DNA of 64,000 bases, from assembly GCA_017410365.1 (NCBI GenBank), contig JAFQQY010000035.1:62001-126000 (forward strand). Direction: 5' to 3'. Within the stretch, counting starts at the first letter, position 1, and each line of letters opens with the position of its first letter. The position numbers were made by a program, and so were the translations under genes. The stretch comes from Prevotella sp. GTDB lineage: Bacteria > Bacteroidota > Bacteroidia > Bacteroidales > Bacteroidaceae. Shown piece by piece: positions 18,101 to 24,927 of this stretch. Under the pieces are notes generated by a model. It had not been told where the DNA came from. It searched no databases and saw only the letters and a program-made list of their open reading frames with translations.

Positions 18101-19527
18101 ACGCGAAGCACCAGATAGTCTTTCTCTTTGATGTTTTCCGCAATACTGTCCCAACGGATGGTATCGGTAAGTTCTGCCGTTCCCTTTATTACCTTATTAT
18201 ATATAGGAGAGGTCTTGAGAACTTCCTCCTTGTCGATAACCTGACCTCCATTATACAGCTGAACCTCGTAATCGAAAGTCAATGTATCTGGTTGCAATCC
18301 CTCGCCGCCCAAATGCCATACCTCGCGCCATGTTACAGCTATGTCGCTACGCAAGAATTGCTTTCGTGCACCGAAATCTCCGAAAGCAGGTGTGGTGATG
18401 GTAGGATTGCGGAAGTTATAAAGGGCATCATTATAAAGACTGTCATTGTACTGTGTCTTTCCCCAAAGCACAGTAATATCATCTTCTTCCTCTTCTTCGG
18501 GTTCTGGTTCAGGTGTCGGTTCCTGCTCTGGTTCGGGTTGTGGTTTGGGCTGTTCCGGCTGTTTCTCTTCAACTTCAGGTTCTGCAGGAATACTGGTCTT
18601 CATCTTGAACAGTCGGTAAGTGCTCTTGCCACCGTTCTCAATCATAACATAGTCCATTGCACTGGCGGTCTTCTGTCTGGCTGTTACCTGTGCAAGATAT
18701 TTCTTGTTGGCAAGGAACTTGTTTGTTATGATATTGGTAGGAATGACGCACATATTGCTGAGCAGTCCCGTTGACTGATAGACAACAGGGTTTCTGTCCA
18801 TTGCCACATCCGGCTGCTGACCGTCGTAGAGTTCTACTACTCTGAAGTCGTAAGCATAATTAGAGAAAGAAGAACCGCAGGCGATGGTTGGCTGTGTCCA
18901 TGTGAACTGAGCATTGAGCACATCAACCTCGGCAACGTCCATCTCACCTAAAGCGGACGCCATTGGCATGAGGAACTGCGGCGCCTGTGCCTTATAGCAT
19001 ACAGTAAAGCTACATGTTCCGCCAGTAGGATTGCTTGCAACTACAGGATTTACATATTGCGGATATTTCCACTTATAGGCTGTAATCTTAGCATTATAAA
19101 TACCTTCGGGAAGGAGTCCGAAAGAACCGCTGGCGTAATCGCTGAACAGACTTGACGGACATTGTATCTCGCTTGAAGGTATATGGTCGAAGAGTTTCTT
19201 CATCTCTACCGTATTAAGCTGATAGGTAGAGTTTGGTTGAATGGTAAATGGCTGTTGTGGCTGTCGGTTCGCCGGTGTTGATATGGTCAGGTCTGATGCA
19301 GGCATCGTCTGCTGCAACTGAATGCCCAGATACACTTGCTGCACCTCATTGGTGGTGTTGGTAAGCGACAACGTGAAATACTTACCGGGGTCTGCTATAT
19401 ATAGCAATACCTGTGGTGGCAGCACCTGTTGCATAGGGGCTACTGTAACAATCACTTCCTGAGCCAGCATACCGACCATGCTGATGCTCATTAATATCAT
19501 TGTTGTTATCGACCTGAATAGTTTCAT
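12187..19527 (-). CDS. Giant exported protein (TANFOR-like), 2,446 residues
   Basis: Start at 19527 (MKLFRSITTMILMSISMVGM), a good signal peptide; the frame upstream to 19614 is encoded by repeats. The N-terminal 120 residues (PPQVLLYIADPGKYFTLSLT, then NTTNEVQQVYLGIQLQ) resemble the TANFOR domain of Bacteroidetes surface proteins. A Pro/Glu-rich linker (QPKPQPEPEQEPTPEPEPEE) follows near residue 335. The long centre is made of beta-strand repeats without enzyme motifs. Around residues 1550-1750 comes a Gly/aromatic segment like that of the 793-residue lipoprotein, and the C-terminus (SGLVLVKKNLNSYCYYNY) lacks a type IX sorting domain. It sits between the barrel gene and the fibronectin-III gene. 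Function unknown; a surface fibre or secretion substrate is a guess. Confidence 0.7.
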   Translation of the reverse strand: MKLFRSITTMILMSISMVGMLAQEVIVTVAPMQQVLPPQVLLYIADPGKYFTLSLTNTTNEVQQVYLGIQLQQTMPASDLTISTPANRQPQQPFTIQPNSTYQLNTVEMKKLFDHIPSSEIQCPSSLFSDYASGSFGLLPEGIYNAKITAYKWKYPQYVNPVVASNPTGGTCSFTVCYKAQAPQFLMPMASALGEMDVAEVDVLNAQFTWTQPTIACGSSFSNYAYDFRVVELYDGQQPDVAMDRNPVVYQSTGLLSNMCVIPTNIITNKFLANKKYLAQVTARQKTASAMDYVMIENGGKSTYRLFKMKTSIPAEPEVEEKQPEQPKPQPEPEQEPTPEPEPEEEEEDDITVLWGKTQYNDSLYNDALYNFRNPTITTPAFGDFGARKQFLRSDIAVTWREVWHLGGEGLQPDTLTFDYEVQLYNGGQVIDKEEVLKTSPIYNKVIKGTAELTDTIRWDSIAENIKEKDYLVLRVKPICTNAPDSTVAFHFDSLNVYDFAIVEALSKQYFQCSNRVNIENETPTTASADALTGQIVKLGEYELTIDEIKKGSKDDTWEGKGRVEWNPLGTKVMVCVKFEDLKINTDNVVFAGEAKSYSNDKNSNNDIVEKLFSDWGIDNYLTNSAIPYADYISEEVKGKAKGLAEELDLSKYYEYVVVGQNVWNAIGSQNIDELYMPIALPESMTENSPVNIQISTMKFAATHATMDLIGEFVLPDCDVLQDQILVFGAPRLCISPDRILPESGTLALLGDLTLTDPDSDFDCTFKAPKDPLKPVDGCYVSWHADEFEMLGIDVDMKIPGLKKEVNGVLTDENPVLNIKTSIAEWEDWMVDNVSMDPFQAEDLPGWTFTVENIVYDHSDYRNSAHMGKFPANYDKSKTTRAGDVLTWQGLYIKEISVKMPKSLEFGTSGDKRLKISANDMFFDDSGATLTIGADDVLSAKTGKAGGWAFSLDKLQASFIQNNFNHCKFSGKFDVPLLDGKIGYNCQILKVSDIENAPAGNYAYIFKVQQVDDLKMDFFLATAEFDKKLSYMLVEAVPEKTELKTRVELLLTGDLSIGGDAMKSKMGSLPLDFDLPGIHFSKMRLANCPVWESQFDDIKELQTAKDDTKTLLTLYKGKDFNIKNQLYFSTGQWSLASMSKKLGPFELSLDKYKFDYKNELLSMSIEGMVKLIEGLDLSATAGMTINASLKGVTAVAKDFDFSKISFSYENTQFDKASFGSSFAGMKLSGELTASNDASYGKGYKGTLTFVMPGDLFTAKAEGGYYKRDDYRWGYFLASLGSSTGIQIPPIAITDITAGFYFNCIRKSATQVEPQKGIIGVVAGLGIASSAGKEMLGGNFEMTVVYDNEKDRLTTFMFTGNMKAVSGLINSNATIVYQEDDIDKYFALNITVDAKADGIGGISEKMTALSDDLADMQKTLNANMKEAVSNASGGLQAAFDDKSNSKADSNPGATMPEKPKVGEVSISLDFRVTMKEKGKKLDKAKWHLYLGQPDEDLRCKFILVDFKSKIVSVNIGANAYLCVGNELPGNGELPPIPQKIRQFLDGSTKGSGVQSADISKANNARTAALKDFQAQVYGGVMMGASSWGYIDVDLGLFYGNIGALAGFDVSIRNIGNVPCMNIPRTPGFNGWYAEGQLYAYLYAKFGIYINLGFWDKKIDIIDAGIGGVLRLGLPNPTYFTGDVRVKLRLLAGLVNINRRFEFECGEPCDIFYGNALDNFKLFGDCSIGDTVKAKGWKAENAVNPKFYIPPYLNTEAPIEEHFRVLDETEWNRLAKDFNGDKEQLKAQASRTFVFDMNNVVMIYEYNSPNQNLNNYNRVYGFQFKGKSRFQHQIDMLQLNPNKYYRLRVGGWAKEIENGQEVDPLKWNENKKKYENVPWQQYKDFYFCTGAAEKLDDCPEDLQKYVAIAYPSYYNELKRTDTYINAYLSDIQSPNIAFFTDISKQAFQKGKLRWKLEQRVNGAWKFLEEKDAYWVTTDSTCNLTVAGAAFDTKVAKWKNYRLQLNYMVSKTVSTTQRVWNANLRKFVDKTVNKIETETTNIANWQVSGQDGYYHTGYSNGSTLYEKPFVGIRLNKVKMKTSQPRVNLRGLSYYGKYKADDGVNPLRYQDPYTYITYMSNYGLVGGWELTNKRMGINATTAQSLIYHDRGGSYEGAYKTSYGSMADYEKVKAMSIYDGSQWKNDCQYPLPVMTDSKYNYAIGGRERAYTFNPNSNERQRAKNLVNDLYEVYSLVDKFDSNFRWRLQNLFGYGYQTYGIDFSSKYANFVESSMEANAGVYITAVSDRNPDIRIEVPYYQLGILWGSQFNNANTRGKVTMWKSFDGIPKDYTRPQEERCEDILLGLVGNYPFKLFDVDYEVITGQKRIGGYNYSDRGPYIDFVPQWNNISEVDVTYYRVNAYNFKKAEYTVSNRAYLNMGPCNAKVRCTIKDPSGLVLVKKNLNSYCYYNY

Positions 19528-19554
19528 ATATTTTTTTTTTGTTGACAAGTTGTT

Positions 19555-19875
19555 TTTTAAAAGGAGTGTAGGAGTGAAGGAGTGTAGGAGTTTTTCGCCT
19601 ACGCTCAACAACACGTCAGACGTATGCTTTATTATTTTAGGAGTTAAATGGAGTTATAGGAAGTTATCGCTTCGCTAAGAAGTTAGAGGACGTATGCTTG
19701 ACATGCAAATGTCTTCTATCTCCTTTTATCTTCTTCTATCTCCTTCTACCTTCTTCTATCTCCTTTTATCTTCTTCTATCTTCTACTATATTCTTTTATA
19801 TTTAGTCTCTCTCATCAAGGAGAGAGCGGAGGCTTTTTATTCCCCTCCCTCGGAGGGGTTAGGGGAGGTTCCTTT
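19555..19875. repeat. Composite intergenic repeat, copy 3
   Basis: Includes 8-bp AGGAGTG-type units (19558-19592), GGAGTTATAGGAAGTTATCG (about 19651), the phrase ACGTATGCTTGACATGCAAA, eleven or so 10-bp pyrimidine units (TCTTCTTCTA, TCTCCTTCTA; 19715-19800) and a CCCCTCCCTCGGAGGGG hairpin (about 19840). About 80 bp of this (19637-19715) is nearly identical to 27424-27505. Confidence 0.85.
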
Positions 19876-21570
19876 CCTCTTTATCGCCAAAAGCGTGAAG
19901 GTGTAGGCGTAGTTTAGACTGACGGTTATATCCGTGCAGTCGAGGGAGCCATGCACCTCTGTTATGTTTACATCTCCGTATTTATTGAATCCCGCACTGG
20001 CTGAGAATACATGTACTTTCTTATGGGTATAGTTGGCTGACAAGTCGCAACCAAGTGAAAGACTCTTTGACTGGCGTACTATCTCGTTGTAGCACAAAGA
20101 GACGGACGCAGAGAAGTTGAGGTTCTTCTCTTTGAGGAACGAACGACTGGTGCCTAAAGACGCCACATCGCTCTTGTATAGCGAGTTGAAACCCTTCGAC
20201 TCCTGATGGCTATAGGTCAGGGTGAAGTCGGTTTCTATCGGTTTGACATCGATATTATATGATAGTCCCAATGCCTTGGTCTTTACATCGCTCTCACCTG
20301 TAGCAAAATCATTTAGGTCTTTATTCTCTGTGTAGTTGAGCGACAGACTGGCACTGTGACCGAGGAGTTCCGTGTCGAACGCCACTGTTGGCGTAAGACT
20401 GAAACTCTGCATCATTCGGTGAATCTTAGTGCTGTCGTTGACCTTTACCGTACCGTCGCGCTGGGTCTGCAAATAACCGTTATAGCCGGCGGTGATATTT
20501 AGATGGTTGCCGAGGCGCATAGTTGCGTTGGCTCCATATATATAACCACAGGTGGTGAACATCTGCTCATTAGAAAGGTTGTCTTCCTGACCTGAGAATG
20601 TGCCGGAAAGAGTGAGCTTATTAAATAATGTTGTTCCTAATGTTATGCCAAGGCTATGATAATTGTTTGTCATGTAGTATGTGCCGAGCGAGGTGTAATC
20701 TGGCTGCACCATTCGGTAACTGACATTGGCATTGACACCCGGCAGGATGATATTGGCACTTACATCGCCGGCAAAGCGCATGAGCGAACTGTATTTGACA
20801 TCGAACACTTTGTCGAAGTCGGTCTTTACAGGCACGTTGTCCATGCGCTTGTCTGTATTGAACACCGAGGTAGCGGCATTGGCTGTGAGCGAGAGCCACT
20901 TGAACGGCGTTACCTGTCCCTTAACGCCCACAACGATATTTTCTTGCGGTGCCAGACTGCTCTGCCAACGTTCATCAATGGAACTGAGGCAGTCGTAGGC
21001 ACGAAGCATATATAGGTCTATGAAGTTCTGACCTGAACCATAACCTATTTTGAATCCCCACCCCATGCGCTTGTACTGCGGCGTGCGGGCATACGGATCG
21101 GTAGGGTCGCCATTAATGGCATTGCGCAAACGGCCATAGAATACACCAGCACGAAGCTTGTCGCTGTTGTATTCTATTCCGAAACCATTGAACGACATGT
21201 TCATAACATAGCTGCTCATGGCCATTGAAGACTGACCAATGTGTCCGGTCCAGTTCTTATATCGTGGTGTAAGGTTAAATGATATCTGCGGATAGTTGAA
21301 ATCCAGATTGTCGTTGCTGTAGAACAACGAGAAAGGCATGTTAAAACCATAAATGCTGATGTTCAGGTTGGCATATATAGTATTGCTAAGGGGCGATGAA
21401 TAGCCATTGCCCACAGACGAATAGCGATACGTGTTCTGCGTGCCTACGGCACCAGAAATAATCAGCGGATCGCTCTTGGCTATCTCAGAGATATTCTGGG
21501 CGCGCGTAACACCGGCAAGCATTACTGATAATGCCAGCACGAACATCAGCTTTATGGTTTTATGTTGCAT
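19837..21570 (-). CDS. Outer-membrane beta-barrel protein
   Basis: Predicted barrel of 577 residues with a signal peptide (KLMFVLALSVMLAGVTRAQ). I start it at 21570 (MQHKTIKLM); the 40-codon extension to 21690 is encoded by 8-bp TTGACAAG repeats. About 24 amphipathic strands are suggested, for example SYVMNMSFNGFGIEYN, SLTANAATSVF and HSASLSLNYTENKDLN, with period-two alternation and many Gly/Tyr residues. The final residues TSPNPSEGGE come from the GC-rich repeat module rather than a normal terminal aromatic strand (NYAYTFTLLAI just before would be that strand). It may anchor or export the giant protein encoded next; this is inferred from context only. Confidence 0.7.
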   Translation of the reverse strand: MQHKTIKLMFVLALSVMLAGVTRAQNISEIAKSDPLIISGAVGTQNTYRYSSVGNGYSSPLSNTIYANLNISIYGFNMPFSLFYSNDNLDFNYPQISFNLTPRYKNWTGHIGQSSMAMSSYVMNMSFNGFGIEYNSDKLRAGVFYGRLRNAINGDPTDPYARTPQYKRMGWGFKIGYGSGQNFIDLYMLRAYDCLSSIDERWQSSLAPQENIVVGVKGQVTPFKWLSLTANAATSVFNTDKRMDNVPVKTDFDKVFDVKYSSLMRFAGDVSANIILPGVNANVSYRMVQPDYTSLGTYYMTNNYHSLGITLGTTLFNKLTLSGTFSGQEDNLSNEQMFTTCGYIYGANATMRLGNHLNITAGYNGYLQTQRDGTVKVNDSTKIHRMMQSFSLTPTVAFDTELLGHSASLSLNYTENKDLNDFATGESDVKTKALGLSYNIDVKPIETDFTLTYSHQESKGFNSLYKSDVASLGTSRSFLKEKNLNFSASVSLCYNEIVRQSKSLSLGCDLSANYTHKKVHVFSASAGFNKYGDVNITEVHGSLDCTDITVSLNYAYTFTLLAIKRKGTSPNPSEGGE

Positions 21571-21584
21571 TGTTTTTACTTTTA

Positions 21585-21765
21585 GTTGACAAGTTGACAA
21601 GTTGACGAGTTGACAAGTTGTTTGGTTCAGTTGACGAGTTGACAAGTTACTTGGTTCAGTTGACGAGTTGACAAGTTTATGAGTTGACAAGTTGCTTGCA
21701 TTGCTATTGTCTGCACTCCTAACTCCTAACTCCTAACTACTAACTCCAAACTCCTAACTCATCAC
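21585..21765. repeat. 8-bp TTGACAAG and 7-bp CTCCTAA tandem repeats
   Basis: Plus strand: repeated GTTGACAA/GTTGACGA units (21588-21700) broken by TTGGTTCAG (twice), then CTCCTAACTCCTAACTCCTAA (21717 on). The stop of the type IX cargo gene (21754) is the TAG inside a GGAGTTAG unit. The same TTGACGAG/TTGGTTCAG mix occurs at 26520-26590. Confidence 0.9.
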
Positions 21766-24639
21766 TTTATTTTTTACCACCTTCTTCGTAACCACCTTAC
21801 CGTTTTCAACGGTCTTGATTACATATACGCCTGACTTAGACATTGTCTCTACACGGCGACCGTTCATGTCGAATACTTGGGCGTCTGAACTACTAACTCC
21901 TAACTCCAAATTCCTAATTCCAGTGGTTTCTGGTGATGTGAGTGCAACTGGTTTCTTGAGCGAACCGAGCTTCTGGCCATACTTCACAGTCTCGAAGATT
22001 TCGCTGTACTCGCCAGTGATGTGGTTATAGAGACGGAACGAAACTTCCTCGCCTGCCTTACCAGCTACGCTGATCATCATCTTGTTGCCAACCACGAAGT
22101 TACCCTCGCCACGGCATTCACCGTCAACAAATGCTCCGATGGTATAGTCTTCAGGATTGTTCAAGTTGCTAATCTCAGCCACCATAGCCATGTTGTCGGC
22201 AAATGCACCAGCATTGTATTGCCATACGCTTGGCATCTGGCGAGCTGCTCTTTGCTTGGCAGTTGCATCATCTACTGATGGATAGACATCAAAGGTAATA
22301 TCTTTTTCTTCCTCGCTTGTGCTATAATAGATATAGCCCTTGCCTGCCTGGAAGTAGAAACCATTCTGTGCCACCCATTTGCCACTGGCACCATCGAATT
22401 CTGCAAAGCCAGTCTTGCCGATAATCATATCGCCATCGGCAGCTGGGTTAATCTCATTGATAGTATTGAACTCATCGACTGTGATGTCCCACTCGTTGGT
22501 ATAGCCAATCCAGTTGTAACCCTTATTGATAGGCTTGCTCACATAGCGGTCCCAAGACATATCACCTTCGGTTTCTACGAACATTGCATCGGCAGCATCG
22601 GCATATTTTGCCTTAATCTTATACATTCCGTCTCTTGATGACAGCATATCAATACTACCGAAGAGTCCATATGTATCATCGTTATAGAGAAGGTCGGTCT
22701 GTGAACGGAGGTCGATGATACGATTGTTGGCATCCTCATTCAACCATGCCTTAAAATTGCCGTCTTCAGTTCTCAAATTATAGGCTTTGGATTCAGTTCC
22801 AGGATAGTATATCCAATCCCAGCCGTCGTTGTTGAATGGTATTTCTACAGGGACTATTGCCTCAGACATTTCTGAGTCTTCAACATTATGCATTAACTGT
22901 CCATTGTAAAGCACTTCAAACGAATAGTTACCAACAAGATGGGCACGCAGATTCCACTTCAGGTTATTGCTACCGCTGACCGCTGTGTATGTTATAGGTT
23001 CTGAAACTCCAGGCATCACATCCTGATTTGCCATGAAGCGCACTTCAAGCAGTTCTGGATCAAAATCACCCTCAACAAGTGTGAGTTCGAGTTCTGTATC
23101 CTTAAACTTAGAAAGAGTGATTCTTGCAGGGAATGTAATGACAACAGGAGTAACAACTGTTACTGTGATTTCAGCTGTGGCCTTAGGATTCTCTTTGCAG
23201 GTCACAAGCAGTGTATATGTACCTGACTTTATAGCACCGCCATTAGCATCGAAACCTTCAGCATCAGTATCATTCTTTGGAGATATGCTATATGTAAAGC
23301 CCATATCCTCAAGTTCAGGCAAAACAGCAATCATACCGTTAAGCTTAGTATAGTAAGACTCACCGATATTCATTGTGATACTCTCTGGTGCCTCAATCTT
23401 ATTGATTATAACCTCCGCCTGCTCCTTAGCCAGAGGATTATCCTCCGACACAATGTCTATAAAGTATCTGCCAGGCATGGGGCCTGCCACACCGTCGACG
23501 ATAGCATCAGATGCCTCGGCTGGCACAACGAAGTTGAAATTCTTATTAGTTGCATCATCAGGATAAACTGAAACGTATGGACGAATCATGTCAAAAACAT
23601 TATCGCCTTCTACTGCATAGAAGCGGTTGCTTGGCGTAGTGAACGAGATGCTCTCTACTGATTTAACCACTGTTACAGCGATTGTTGTAGAAATGCTTCT
23701 ATCAGAAATTGAAACAATATTTATATTATATGTTCCCGTAGCCGAGAAGAAACCATTGTTATACACTGCTTCTGCTGCTTCATCGGCTGGCACAAAGGTG
23801 TATGTCTTGTCCGAAGCATCTTCAGGCAACACTGTGATAGCAGCTGCCAGCTCTTGATTTTCATTCAAGTTGTCATTTATGTTTATTGTCCATGCTGATG
23901 GAGTACAAGAAATACTCTCTACTGGAACCTTAGGTTCTGTAATGATTACGCTTGTCGAGGTTCCAATGTTGAAACCGTCGCCACCTGAAATAGTTAGTCC
24001 AAGATACATACCTGCCTCACCTGTTTCTTGAAGAGCAGTAAGAATATTGTTGTCGCCAATAGTGAAATAGCTTGATGAATTGGCAAAATCCCATTCGTAA
24101 GTCAGCACTGTTTCGATTGTTGACTCGCCAAGCGGAGTGTATGAAGCAGCACTCGATGGGTCGTTGTATGTGTATGATATATCATTAGTTAAATCGTATG
24201 TTCCAGACAATTTTACTTCAATATTCAAAGGATTTGTAATAGATACGCCTGTTGGCATATCGACATTCAATACAACAGGTATCTCTGAATGAGTTTCACC
24301 TGTCCATATTACAGTTTTAGTAAAGGTGAAAACCAATCCTTCCCATGCCACCTTAAACTTAATTGTCTTGTTAGCATCTTTAGTAGGATCTCCCCAAACA
24401 CGAAGCAAATGATACTGCGAATTGCCAATAACAGTTTCTGCGCCATATGAAACAGCACGGCAATCGCCATCGATAAAAGCAGCGATCTCTGCTTTCAACT
24501 GTTCTACTCCGTTAACATTCAACTGAACATAAACAGGAGTAGATGATTGATAATCATTGGCTGTTGGTGCCTCCCAATTTTGCGCCCATGTCACCATCCC
24601 TGCCAACATAAGCATCGTGGTTAATAAAATCTTTTTCAT
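21754..24639 (-). CDS. Type IX secretion cargo with Ig-like repeats and C-terminal sorting domain
   Basis: Exported protein of 961 residues with signal peptide MKKILLTTMLMLAGMVTWAQ. After an N-terminal domain (VQLNVNGVEQLKAEIAAFID) come several Ig/cadherin-like repeats (VESISCTPSAWTININDN; VESISFTTPSNRFYAVEGDN). Near residue 870 is a strand-rich segment, EDYTIGAFVDGECRGEGNFV, that echoes the N-terminus. The last 45 residues form a type A sorting domain: VFDMNGRRVETMSKSGVYVI then KTVENGKVVTKKVVK. The protein should cross the outer membrane through the type IX system and be cleaved and lipid-anchored. The linker before the sorting domain (IRNLELGVSSSD) is encoded by the same 7-bp GGAGTTA repeat found between genes. 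Binding target unknown. Confidence 0.85.
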   Translation of the reverse strand: MKKILLTTMLMLAGMVTWAQNWEAPTANDYQSSTPVYVQLNVNGVEQLKAEIAAFIDGDCRAVSYGAETVIGNSQYHLLRVWGDPTKDANKTIKFKVAWEGLVFTFTKTVIWTGETHSEIPVVLNVDMPTGVSITNPLNIEVKLSGTYDLTNDISYTYNDPSSAASYTPLGESTIETVLTYEWDFANSSSYFTIGDNNILTALQETGEAGMYLGLTISGGDGFNIGTSTSVIITEPKVPVESISCTPSAWTININDNLNENQELAAAITVLPEDASDKTYTFVPADEAAEAVYNNGFFSATGTYNINIVSISDRSISTTIAVTVVKSVESISFTTPSNRFYAVEGDNVFDMIRPYVSVYPDDATNKNFNFVVPAEASDAIVDGVAGPMPGRYFIDIVSEDNPLAKEQAEVIINKIEAPESITMNIGESYYTKLNGMIAVLPELEDMGFTYSISPKNDTDAEGFDANGGAIKSGTYTLLVTCKENPKATAEITVTVVTPVVITFPARITLSKFKDTELELTLVEGDFDPELLEVRFMANQDVMPGVSEPITYTAVSGSNNLKWNLRAHLVGNYSFEVLYNGQLMHNVEDSEMSEAIVPVEIPFNNDGWDWIYYPGTESKAYNLRTEDGNFKAWLNEDANNRIIDLRSQTDLLYNDDTYGLFGSIDMLSSRDGMYKIKAKYADAADAMFVETEGDMSWDRYVSKPINKGYNWIGYTNEWDITVDEFNTINEINPAADGDMIIGKTGFAEFDGASGKWVAQNGFYFQAGKGYIYYSTSEEEKDITFDVYPSVDDATAKQRAARQMPSVWQYNAGAFADNMAMVAEISNLNNPEDYTIGAFVDGECRGEGNFVVGNKMMISVAGKAGEEVSFRLYNHITGEYSEIFETVKYGQKLGSLKKPVALTSPETTGIRNLELGVSSSDAQVFDMNGRRVETMSKSGVYVIKTVENGKVVTKKVVKNKVMS

Positions 24640-24927
24640 AATGGTAAATATTTTTATTTAATTATAGTTATAGCGACGATATGACTTCTCATTCATCAAC
24701 TGGTTCATGATTAACTATTATTTTCATTTGCAAAGGTATTTATAGTTAAAGAAAGTTTTTTTCACTCAAACGACTTTTATTTTAACCAAAACGACAAAAT
24801 GCTTATAAAAAGGCATTTTTTAGCATTTAAAAGGCAAAAAGCGAAAGAATAAGTTCATTTTTTATTATATTTGCATAGAAGACGGTAGGATTTTAAAGGT
24901 CAACAACAACTAAAAAACCAGATAAAA
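24640..24927. promoter_or_regulatory. Divergent promoter region
   Basis: 288 bp between divergent genes. Minus strand: TACCTTTG at 24738-24731 is a -7 box for the type IX cargo gene. Plus strand: TATATTTG at 24866-24873 is a -7 box for the sensor gene. Imperfect AT-rich direct repeats containing GCTTATAAAAAGGC and GCATTTAAAAGGC lie at 24801-24836 and may bind a regulator; this part is inference. Confidence 0.6.

Noticed and set aside
18055-18774. 239-codon plus-strand frame with FFLFFGFWFRCRFLLWFG stretch
   Set aside because: The hydrophobic run is the complement of the Pro/Glu-rich linker of the giant protein, not a membrane helix.
21571-21690. 40-codon N-terminal extension of the barrel protein
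   Set aside because: It is made of TTGACAAG repeat translation (LVNSSTEPSNLSTRQL); the signal peptide starts at 21570.
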